DNA from: Endoryza foliicola | GTDB lineage: Bacteria; Bacteroidota; Bacteroidia; Chitinophagales; Chitinophagaceae | Length of the DNA: 64,000 bases | Direction of reading: 5' to 3' | Assembly (NCBI GenBank): GCA_965226965.1 | Contig: OZ245715.1 | Coordinates: 2,356,001-2,420,000 of the forward strand | Part shown: positions 8,455 through 15,513 of the stretch, piece after piece | How the letters are laid out: each line of letters starts with the position of its first letter | Position numbering within the stretch: position 1 is the stretch's first letter | Notes under the pieces: model-generated | Told to the model about the DNA's origin: nothing | What the model saw: the letters and a program-made list of their open reading frames with translations, nothing else | Database searches by the model: none | Position numbers and translations under genes: made by a program

Positions 8455-9273
8455 ATGTCAACCTTAACAGCTCAACTTCAGGAAACAACCGCCTTTATTA
8501 AAGGTATTTACCCTCATACGCCCGTTGCCGGAATAGTGTTGGGAAGTGGACTAGGTAATTTTGCAAATGAAATAGATATTGAAGCTGAGATTGATTACAA
8601 GGACATTCCACATTTCCCTGTTTCAACAGTAGAAGGGCATAAAGGCAAGTTGATTTTTGGAACCTTAGAAGGCAAGAAAGTAGTAGCCATGGCCGGACGC
8701 TTTCACTTTTACGAAGGGTACACAAGTCAGGCAGTTACGTATCCCATTCGAGTAATGAAGTTTTTGGGAATTCAAACACTCCTACTATCGAATGCGGCAG
8801 GTGGTGTAAATCCTGATTTTAGAGTAGGTGATATCATGATCATTAACGATCATATTAGTTTTGGTACCGCAAACCCTTTAATTGGTAAAAATGAAGAAAG
8901 CATGGGGCCTCGTTTTCCCGATATGACCGAGCCCTATAGCCACAAATTAATAAACATTGCAAAAACCGTAGCTGTTTCAAACAATATTAGTGTGAAAGAA
9001 GGGATCTATTTTGTTGTAACAGGCCCAACTTTTGAAACAAAAGCTGAATACCGAATGATCCACAAGTTAGGCGCCGATGCAGTGGGCATGAGCACGGTAC
9101 AAGAAACGATTGTAGCTGCACACATGGGATTGCCAGTTTTTGCGATGAGTGTAATTACGGACATGGGATTGGGCGATCATGAAAAAATTACACACGAAGA
9201 AGTTTTGATTGCAGCGAAGGCCGCTGAACCTAAATTGGCCACTATTTTTAAGGGGATCGTTGCATCCTTATAA
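8455..9273 (+). CDS. Purine nucleoside phosphorylase, trimeric class
   Basis: A 272-residue cytosolic enzyme that splits purine nucleosides with phosphate to base and ribose-1-phosphate. Family marks are the phosphate loop GSGLG at residues 30-34, the GRFHFYEGY strand, NAAGGVN, and the active-site TGPTFETKAEYRM with its Glu. One feature is unusual: the base-binding segment reads ITDMGLGD, with Asp where 6-oxopurine-specific trimeric PNPs have Asn; Asp there is a mark of MTA phosphorylases that bind 6-aminopurines. Specificity could therefore be broader. The ATG at 8455 is chosen over an in-frame TTG two codons upstream. The porin gene follows after 38 bases and may be cotranscribed. Confidence 0.88.
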   Translation: MSTLTAQLQETTAFIKGIYPHTPVAGIVLGSGLGNFANEIDIEAEIDYKDIPHFPVSTVEGHKGKLIFGTLEGKKVVAMAGRFHFYEGYTSQAVTYPIRVMKFLGIQTLLLSNAAGGVNPDFRVGDIMIINDHISFGTANPLIGKNEESMGPRFPDMTEPYSHKLINIAKTVAVSNNISVKEGIYFVVTGPTFETKAEYRMIHKLGADAVGMSTVQETIVAAHMGLPVFAMSVITDMGLGDHEKITHEEVLIAAKAAEPKLATIFKGIVASL

Positions 9274-9311
9274 TTGATTTAACGAACTTATAAACCCAAG
9301 CCAGCGGCTGA

Positions 9312-11384
9312 ATGCGTATTTTTGATTTTTGCAAAAAGATTCTATTGAAGAACATTCACGTACTTATTGGAATATTCTTTTTTGCAGTGGCTTCTTTGCC
9401 GCTGCATTCTTTTGCTCAAATAAGAGGATTGCAAGGAGCCGCAGGCAGAGTAGGGAATTTTGGAAGAGGGGCTACCTCCGGTAAGGCAGATAGTTTGCAA
9501 CACCGCACAGGAATGGAAGATTCGATAACCATCAAATTCCGATATTTCGATTCCAGCAAAATGACGGTTTTTGATTCCAGTATCATCGATTTTACACGAA
9601 GAGTTCCTCAAAAATGGACACAGGTCAATTTGGGCAACTCCGGTACTGCAACCGAAGAACGGTTTTTTAGCCCCTTGTACAAAGCTGGATGGGATCATGG
9701 TTTTCATTCTTTCGATGTTTATAACTTCACCCTCGAGCAAACTCGCTTTTACAATACCACCCGTCCGTACACTGAATTAAATTACTTACTGGGAAGTGTA
9801 TCTGAACAAATGATTGGTATTCTGCATACTCAGAATATCAAGCCCAATTGGAATGCTGCTTTTCAATATCGACTGATCAATTCACCGGGAACCTTTCAAA
9901 ATCAGAATTCAAATCATAACAACTATCGGTTCACTTCTTGGTATCAATCGCCCAATAAACGCTATCAAAACTTTTTAGTACTCTTAGGGAATAAGTTGAT
10001 GGTAGGGGAGAACGGTGGTATTAAAACAGATGAAAACTATTTAGACAGTAGTTCTTATCTCGACAATCGTTTTGTGATTCCTACTAAAATTGGAGCAACA
10101 AGTTCCGGTGCTCGTAATTTTTTTACAACAAATATTCCAACCGGGTCCTATTATACCAATGCTACCTATTTGTTCAGGCAACAATACGATTTAGGTCAAA
10201 AAGATTCAATTGAGGTTAACGACTCTACCACCATTCGATTGTTTTACCCCCGTTTGCGTTGGGAGCATACCATTTCATACAATACATATAATTACAGATT
10301 TACAGACATAGCTGCCGACAGCGCTTACTATAAAAATACGTTCAATATTGATGTGGCATCGGGCACTACAAAAGTTTTTCGGAGAGATATGTGGAAAGAG
10401 TTATTGAATGATGTTTCTATCTATCAATTTCCGGATGCAAAAAACTCATTGCAGTTTTTTAAAGTTGGGGCTAGCTTTCAAACCTTACAAGGGAATTTCG
10501 ATACAGGCTTAGTAACCAAATCGTTCACCAATATTTGGCTGCACGGCGATTACCGTAATAAAACGCGTAATAAAAAATGGGACATTTTCGCAAAAGGCGC
10601 GTTTTACCTCAGTGGCTTCAACTCAGGCGATTACAATGCTCAAGTGAATTTGCAAAGATTGGTTTCTGATAAGTTTGGTTATGTAACACTTGCATTCGAA
10701 AATGTGAATAGAACACCCTCCTATACATTCGAAGGCATGAGCAGTTTCTATCTGGCATCAACTGTTCAAACCTTCAATAAAGAGAACCACACGAAGTTTT
10801 ATGCTGCAATTGATCGTCCAAAGAAACGATTGAAATTATTTGCACAATACCAATTGCTGAATAATTATACTTATTTCAAGAACTATTTTGAAGCTGCACA
10901 AGAGACCGGTTTGTTTACCGTGTTACAAGCAGGAGTGGAGAAAGACTTCAAACTGGGTAAGAAAGGATGGCATTGGAGAACTTGGATCCTTTTACAACAG
11001 AAAGCCGGCAATGCGGAAGTGAATTTACCCTTGATTAGCACCCGCAACCAATTTGCATACGATGGAAACTTAGGATATAAGAACTTAAACTTGAGCGCGG
11101 GACTTGAGTTCCGTTATTTTACAGCTTACAAAGCCAACAACTACTCACCGGTTTTGGGGCAGTTTTTCTATCAAAACACAGAGACCATCAAAATGCGTTT
11201 GCCGGAAGTAACAGGCTTTGTTCATTTCCGCATTCGGAGCTTCACCTCCTATATTCGTTTCGAGAACTTGAATGCGCTGAACCCCGCCACGGGCACTTTC
11301 ACCAAAAACAATATCCTTTTGGGCAGTTACCCAAGCCCCGGAATGCTCATTAAAATAGGTGTTTTCTGGAGCTTCGTGAACTAA
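9312..11384 (+). CDS. Putative porin (Porin_10 family outer-membrane protein)
   Basis: A 690-residue outer-membrane protein with an N-terminal signal segment (about residues 12-36, ending SFAQ), a soluble linker containing DSITIKFRYFD, and a long beta-barrel made of alternating aromatic strands. The pattern matches the large 'putative porin' family found in most Bacteroidota, for example RFFSPLYKAGWDHGFH followed by FYNTTRPYTELNYLLGS. It ends in an aromatic strand (KIGVFWSFVN). What it transports is unknown. It follows the nucleoside phosphorylase gene closely; a role in nucleoside uptake is only a guess from position. Confidence 0.8.
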   Translation: MRIFDFCKKILLKNIHVLIGIFFFAVASLPLHSFAQIRGLQGAAGRVGNFGRGATSGKADSLQHRTGMEDSITIKFRYFDSSKMTVFDSSIIDFTRRVPQKWTQVNLGNSGTATEERFFSPLYKAGWDHGFHSFDVYNFTLEQTRFYNTTRPYTELNYLLGSVSEQMIGILHTQNIKPNWNAAFQYRLINSPGTFQNQNSNHNNYRFTSWYQSPNKRYQNFLVLLGNKLMVGENGGIKTDENYLDSSSYLDNRFVIPTKIGATSSGARNFFTTNIPTGSYYTNATYLFRQQYDLGQKDSIEVNDSTTIRLFYPRLRWEHTISYNTYNYRFTDIAADSAYYKNTFNIDVASGTTKVFRRDMWKELLNDVSIYQFPDAKNSLQFFKVGASFQTLQGNFDTGLVTKSFTNIWLHGDYRNKTRNKKWDIFAKGAFYLSGFNSGDYNAQVNLQRLVSDKFGYVTLAFENVNRTPSYTFEGMSSFYLASTVQTFNKENHTKFYAAIDRPKKRLKLFAQYQLLNNYTYFKNYFEAAQETGLFTVLQAGVEKDFKLGKKGWHWRTWILLQQKAGNAEVNLPLISTRNQFAYDGNLGYKNLNLSAGLEFRYFTAYKANNYSPVLGQFFYQNTETIKMRLPEVTGFVHFRIRSFTSYIRFENLNALNPATGTFTKNNILLGSYPSPGMLIKIGVFWSFVN

Positions 11385-11460
11385 TAATCCAACCAAGTTA
11401 ACCAAGGGAATTGCGCTAAACTTAATCTAAACCATCAGTTCTCAATACTTTAAATTTCTT

Positions 11461-11542
11461 CCTCGCCTCCTCCTTCCTCCCTCCTCCATCTTTGTATTTC
11501 CTCGCTCCTCGCTCCCCGTCTCCTCGTTCCTCTTCTCCTCTT
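11461..11542. repeat. Pyrimidine-rich tract with heptamer register
   Basis: Units such as CCTCGCC, TCCTCCT, TCCTCCC, TCCTCCA (11461-11488) and CTCGCTC, CTCGCTC, CCCGTCT, CCTCGTT, CCTCTTC, TCCTCTT (11501-11542) follow each other every seven bases. The minus strand is correspondingly G-rich, with closely spaced GG runs that could form a two-layer G-quadruplex. It lies just upstream of the promoter of the metal operon. Confidence 0.7.
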
Positions 11543-11573
11543 TTTCCTTTTTGTTAAAATCAACCCCCACCCA

Positions 11574-11603
11574 TTTGAACTCTGCCAATTTGTACTAATT
11601 TTG
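11574..11603 (+). promoter_or_regulatory. Promoter of the HYC_CC_PP / HMA / TonB-receptor operon
   Basis: TTTG (11574-11577), 18 bases, then TAATTTTG (11596-11603). The start codon at 11611 is only seven bases after the -7 box, so the mRNA would have almost no leader. Confidence 0.6.
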
Positions 11604-11610
11604 TTCCGAA

Positions 11611-11994
11611 ATGAAAAAAGCCCTGCTTTCCATATTGGCCGTTTTGTACCTCACCATCACCAGTGGTTTGGTAGTGAATTGGCATTATTGCATGGGCCGA
11701 TTAGCATCCATCGACTACGGCGCTTACGAAAACAAAGTTTGTGGTAAGTGTGGGATGAAAGACAAAAAGGGTTGTTGCGAAACAGAACACCAATTCTTGA
11801 AAGTTGACGATGCACATCAGTTAGTAAAACTTCAATTCGAGTTCAACGCATTTGCTATTGAAGCGCCAAAATACGTGGCTCTTACACAACAATACATTCC
11901 TCAAGCAGATCAGTTTATTACGTATCAATCCCATGCACCACCTAATTTGGAGCTAAATAAACTGTATCCTTCCATTAATGTTTTTAGAATTTAG
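11611..11994 (+). CDS. HYC_CC_PP family exported protein
   Basis: A 127-residue protein with a hydrophobic N-terminal export segment (residues 4-22) and the three marks that name the family: HYC at residues 25-27 (NWHYCMG), a Cys-rich part containing VCGKCGMKDKKGCC, and a PP near the C-terminus (SHAPPNLE). Proteins of this family are small, restricted to Bacteroidota and commonly sit beside heavy-metal genes, but their biochemical role is not established. Five Cys and one His in the mature part would allow metal binding in the periplasm. It is the first gene of a likely three-gene operon, with gaps of 58 and 24 bases to the next two. Confidence 0.85.
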   Translation: MKKALLSILAVLYLTITSGLVVNWHYCMGRLASIDYGAYENKVCGKCGMKDKKGCCETEHQFLKVDDAHQLVKLQFEFNAFAIEAPKYVALTQQYIPQADQFITYQSHAPPNLELNKLYPSINVFRI

Positions 11995-12052
11995 TAGAGA
12001 CTGTTCAATCGAAACAGCCTCACTATTATTTATTATTCTAAAAACATTTTAT

Positions 12053-12580
12053 ATGAAAATCTTAAGTTTTGTAATCACATTATCATTCTTCTTCGTAAGC
12101 AACTCTTTCGCACAAAAGTCTGAAACCATTCCTGTGTCAGGAAATTGTGGCATGTGCAAAAACACCATTGAGAAAGCAGCAAAGTCTGCCGGTGCAACAA
12201 CCGCCACTTGGGATAAAAACACTAAGAAGCTTAATGTAACTTATAGCGCAAGCACTAATGCGGAAAAAATCCAAAAAGCTGTTGCAGCAGCAGGATACGA
12301 TACCCGCGATTTTAAAGCAAACGATGCCGCTTACGAAAAGCTGCCTTCTTGCTGCCATTACGATCGTTCCGGCAATGCTTCTAAAGTGGATGCCAAGCAC
12401 GATAATCACGAAGCTCATGACGCCAGTAAATGCACAAAAGAGAATTGCAAAGAATGCGGTGATCATGCAAAAACTGCTTCTTGTTGTGCCGATGGTAAAT
12501 GCACCGACAAATGTGAAAAAGTTGACGGTAAGTGCAAAGACATGGCCGCATGCAAAGACAAATCTTGCTGCAAATCTTAA
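12053..12580 (+). CDS. Exported HMA-domain protein with Cys-rich metallothionein-like tail
   Basis: A 175-residue protein. The signal peptide is residues 1-20 (ends SFAQ). Residues 24-90 form a heavy-metal-associated (HMA) domain with the metal motif C32-G-M-C35 in SGNCGMC. It is followed by KLPSCCHYD and then a Lys/Asp/Cys/His-rich tail (about 105-175). The mature protein has 15 Cys, 11 of them after residue 120, in pairs and CxxxC or CxxxxC spacings. The HMA part should bind Cu(I) or a similar soft metal; the tail suggests a store or buffer in the periplasm. The ATG at 12053 is chosen because it starts the signal peptide. The next gene carries a paralogous HMA domain and the same LPxCC motif. 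Confidence 0.8.
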   Translation: MKILSFVITLSFFFVSNSFAQKSETIPVSGNCGMCKNTIEKAAKSAGATTATWDKNTKKLNVTYSASTNAEKIQKAVAAAGYDTRDFKANDAAYEKLPSCCHYDRSGNASKVDAKHDNHEAHDASKCTKENCKECGDHAKTASCCADGKCTDKCEKVDGKCKDMAACKDKSCCKS

Positions 12581-12604
12581 TTCCAACCTCCTAAACATTA
12601 TAGG

Positions 12605-15151
12605 ATGAAAAAAAGAATAGGGAGTATCGGCTTTATGCTGATACTCTTCTTCCATTTGCATGCGCAGCAAGCAAAAGACTCCACTGTTCATTTTTGGGTG
12701 AATGGCCTTTGCGATATGTGTAAAGACCGAATCGAAAATGCAGTAAAGAAAAAAGGCGTGTCTGTTGCAACATGGGATGAAAACACAAAAGAAATCACAA
12801 TCAGTTACGATCCTTCTAAAATCAAACTGATTCATTTACATCAATGGATTGCCAATGTTGGTCACGATACCAAGCTTAGAACAGCAACCACCACCATGTA
12901 CAATAGTTTGCCTGAATGCTGTAAGTACCGCGATATGGACAAAGCTACGCACGACGGTGAAGCAGAATCGGGCCATGATGATCATTCAGTTGATCAACCA
13001 AGTATTGTTAAGGGGGTGGTACTAAAAGAAACCGGTAAAGGTGCATTTGTTCCGCTCTTAGGAGCAACGGTACAATGGATCGAAAGTAAAGAAACGGTTT
13101 TGACCGACTCTAACGGGGTTTTTAAAATACCCATGCTTGGAGTTGGAAAAGAATTGGTGATCAGTTATACAGGATTAAAATCTGACACCTTGGTTATTAC
13201 AGATTCGAAAGATCTGAAAATGGTAGTGGTGTCGGGAACAATGTTGAAGCAAGTTGAAGTAACGGCCCGTCAACGTTCCTTGTACAGTTCCAGTGCCAGT
13301 ATCATGCGAACACAAGTGATATCGGAACGAGAACTGTTCAAAGCCGCTTGTTGCAACTTAAGTGAGAGCTTTGAAACCAATCCTTCAGTAGAAGCTAACT
13401 ACAACGATGCCATCACAGGAACCAAGCAAATTCAAATGCTGGGTCTTAGTGGAGTATACTCACAACTTACAGTTGAAAGCATGCCCGGTCCACGTGGATT
13501 GGCCACAGCATCCGGACTCGGGTTTATTCCCGGGCCTTGGGTTGAATCGATTCAAATAAGCAAAGGTGTTGGATCTGTTGTCAACGGCTTTGAAAGCATT
13601 ACCGGACAAATTAATGTAGAGTTGAAGAAACCTGAAAAGGCAGAGCGACTCTTTGCAAACGCTTACGTAAATGATATGGGAAAAGCCGATTTCAATCTCG
13701 ACTTGGCTCATAAAATTTCCGGTAAATGGTCTACTGCTTTACTCTTGCATCATAATTTCATGAACAATACCATGGCTGATGCAAATAAAGATGGATTTCG
13801 AGATATTCCTACCGGTTATACTTCTACGTTTCAGAATCGCTGGAAATTCGATAACGGAAAAGGATGGATGGCTCAATTTGGTGTGAAAGGTTTGTGGGAT
13901 GATAAAACAGGAGGGATGACCGATTTCAATCCTAAAACTGATCAATACTCTACACATCATTACGGTTTTGGAATCAATACCGTTCGTTGGGAAGGATTCA
14001 GTAAACTAGGATATGTTTTTCCCGAGAAGAAATACAAGAGTATTGGCTTGCAAGTAGCGTACAACTATCACAATCAAGGAAGTTATTTCGGTCAAACACG
14101 TTACGATGCCAAACAAAACGGACTCTATTCCAATTTGATTTACCAATCTATAATTGGAAATACCAACCATAAGTTTAGAACCGGGCTCTCTGCTTCTTCC
14201 GACAAATTCGAAGAATTCTTCAGAAGTACTCCCTACAACAGAACAGAAAACATTGCCGGTGCATTCTTTGAGTACACCTACTCTTACTTAAATGAGTTCA
14301 ATGTTGTGGCTGGAATACGCGCCGATCATCATTCTATTTACGGAACATTTTACACACCCCGTTTGCATGTTCGATATGAACCGGTAAAGGGATCAGTGTT
14401 AAGAGTAGCAACAGGAGCAGGAAGAAGAACCGTCAATGTATTTGCAGAAAATATGGGCGCGATGGCATCGAGCAGAACTTGGTTAACGAACGGGTTATAT
14501 CCCTTTCAGCAAGAGAAAGCATGGAATACCGGTTTTACGTTTGATCAAAGTTTTCAATTGTTTCAGCGCAATGCCAGTTTCAGTGCCGATTACTATTACA
14601 CCCAATTCAAGGATCAAGTTGTGGTGGATATGGAAAACCCGACCCTTCTTCAGTTTTATCAGTTAAGAGGTAAGTCTTATTCTCACAGCGCACAAGTTGA
14701 ATTGTCTTTTGAACCATTACCTAAATTGGAAATGCGCTTAGCTTACCGTTGGGTGGATGTAAAAACGACGTACAACAGTGGATTATTGGAGAAACCTTTG
14801 GTGGCCAGAGACCGAGCCTTCGCCAACATTGCGTACGAATGGAAGCGTTGGAAGATCGATGCTACCGCCAATAGAGTAGGGCAGAAACGGATCCCGTATA
14901 GCAGTAGTCCCGAAGCTACGCAGGAGCGCTCACCGGCCTATGTTATTTTCAATGCGCAGCTAACACATGCTATTGGAAAGAAAAAAACGTTCGATTTATA
15001 TATAGGTGGAGAAAACCTATCCAACTATTTTCAAAAGAACAGCGTCTTAAGTGCAGCCGACCCCTTTGGTCCCAACTTCGATGCGTCCTTGGTTTGGGGT
15101 CCGGTGTATGGAAGAATGTTTTATGCGGGGTTCAGATATAAGATCAAGTGA
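12605..15151 (+). CDS. TonB-dependent receptor with N-terminal heavy-metal-associated domain
   Basis: An 848-residue outer-membrane receptor with an unusual layout: signal peptide (about 1-21), HMA domain with C36-D-M-C39 (about 25-92), an LPECC motif at 103-107, a His/Asp-rich linker, a carboxypeptidase-regulatory-like domain (about 134-212), plug (about 225-345) and a 22-strand-type barrel to the end. The plug holds a CC pair at 249-250 in KAACCNLSESFETNP. In the mature protein the HMA domain would sit in the periplasm, where it could receive metal passing the barrel or sense it. Copper is the most likely metal from the CxxC context, but this is inferred. It is the last gene of the operon and ends before a terminator-like hairpin. 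Confidence 0.88.
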   Translation: MKKRIGSIGFMLILFFHLHAQQAKDSTVHFWVNGLCDMCKDRIENAVKKKGVSVATWDENTKEITISYDPSKIKLIHLHQWIANVGHDTKLRTATTTMYNSLPECCKYRDMDKATHDGEAESGHDDHSVDQPSIVKGVVLKETGKGAFVPLLGATVQWIESKETVLTDSNGVFKIPMLGVGKELVISYTGLKSDTLVITDSKDLKMVVVSGTMLKQVEVTARQRSLYSSSASIMRTQVISERELFKAACCNLSESFETNPSVEANYNDAITGTKQIQMLGLSGVYSQLTVESMPGPRGLATASGLGFIPGPWVESIQISKGVGSVVNGFESITGQINVELKKPEKAERLFANAYVNDMGKADFNLDLAHKISGKWSTALLLHHNFMNNTMADANKDGFRDIPTGYTSTFQNRWKFDNGKGWMAQFGVKGLWDDKTGGMTDFNPKTDQYSTHHYGFGINTVRWEGFSKLGYVFPEKKYKSIGLQVAYNYHNQGSYFGQTRYDAKQNGLYSNLIYQSIIGNTNHKFRTGLSASSDKFEEFFRSTPYNRTENIAGAFFEYTYSYLNEFNVVAGIRADHHSIYGTFYTPRLHVRYEPVKGSVLRVATGAGRRTVNVFAENMGAMASSRTWLTNGLYPFQQEKAWNTGFTFDQSFQLFQRNASFSADYYYTQFKDQVVVDMENPTLLQFYQLRGKSYSHSAQVELSFEPLPKLEMRLAYRWVDVKTTYNSGLLEKPLVARDRAFANIAYEWKRWKIDATANRVGQKRIPYSSSPEATQERSPAYVIFNAQLTHAIGKKKTFDLYIGGENLSNYFQKNSVLSAADPFGPNFDASLVWGPVYGRMFYAGFRYKIK

Positions 15152-15152
15152 T

Positions 15153-15187
15153 TTAATAATTAAGAATTATTAATTAATAATGAATGG
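15153..15187. repeat. Heptanucleotide tract of TTAATAA type
   Basis: Units TTAATAA, TTAAGAA, TTATTAA, TTAATAA, TGAATGG run every seven bases, beginning one or two bases after the stop codon of the HMA-receptor gene. Relatives lie at 29107, 35539 and 35591. Confidence 0.7.
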
Positions 15188-15225
15188 TTTATAGGCGAAT
15201 TTTTCCGGTTTATTAGGAACTACGG

Positions 15226-15260
15226 CCCAAAGCCTAAAGCCTAACGCCCAACACCCCAAC
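15226..15260. repeat. Heptanucleotide tract, five units of CCYAANG type
   Basis: CCCAAAG, CCTAAAG, CCTAACG, CCCAACA, CCCCAAC in exact 7-base register; the same class as the tract at 6333. Confidence 0.75.
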
Positions 15261-15292
15261 TCAACATATTATCCCTCTGAAACTACTAAGCT

Positions 15293-15312
15293 CCCCTCGC
15301 ACTTGCGAGGGG
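15293..15312 (+). terminator. Likely terminator of the HMA-receptor operon
   Basis: A perfect 9-bp stem CCCCTCGCA / TGCGAGGGG with a two-base spacer. The following sequence is only moderately T-rich (GATTCTTATTGTC), so termination efficiency is uncertain. Confidence 0.5.
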
Positions 15313-15332
15313 ATTCTTATTGTCAGACCAAA

Positions 15333-15374
15333 CCCAAAGCCTGAAATCTAAGGCCCAAAGCCAAACACTTAAAG
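15333..15374. repeat. Heptanucleotide tract, six degenerate CCYAANG units
   Basis: CCCAAAG, CCTGAAA, TCTAAGG, CCCAAAG, CCAAACA, CTTAAAG keep the 7-base register despite sequence decay. Confidence 0.65.
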
Positions 15375-15385
15375 ACTGCTACAAC

Positions 15386-15422
15386 AAAACTCAAAAACTC
15401 AAAACTTAAAAACTTACAACTT
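15386..15422. repeat. AAAACTC-type short tandem repeat
   Basis: Units AAAACTC, AAAAACTC, AAAACTT, AAAAACTT, ACAACTT (7 or 8 bases each). The same class occurs at 30282 and 51646 and, inverted, at 51555. Confidence 0.65.
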
Positions 15423-15475
15423 TCACTAAACCTCATTTTCCCCACTCACCATTAGTGTCTTCTCAAATAAAAACG

Positions 15476-15511
15476 TATATTTGTCTAAATATTAATTTAG
15501 ACATATCTAAA
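15476..15511 (+). promoter_or_regulatory. -7 box overlapped by a DtxR/MntR-like palindrome
   Basis: The -7 octamer TATATTTG (15476-15483) overlaps a perfect inverted repeat with arms TGTCTAAAT (15482-15490) and ATTTAGACA (15495-15503). Its right part also forms TTTAGACATATCTAAA (15496-15511), which has the half-sites (TTTAGA/TCTAAA) of DtxR-family metal regulator boxes. A repressor bound here would cover the promoter and the expected mRNA start. Iron or manganese control of the receptor gene behind it is a reasonable inference. Confidence 0.6.
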
Positions 15512-15513
15512 AA

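Noticed and set aside
9342..9740. Minus-strand frame of 132 residues
   Set aside because: Fully inside the porin gene, with no family features.
12137..12835. Antisense reading frame of 232 residues
   Set aside because: It runs opposite to the Cys-rich HMA protein and the start of the receptor gene, has a Cys/Phe-rich composition expected from the reverse frame of Lys/Cys-rich coding DNA, and shows no domain.
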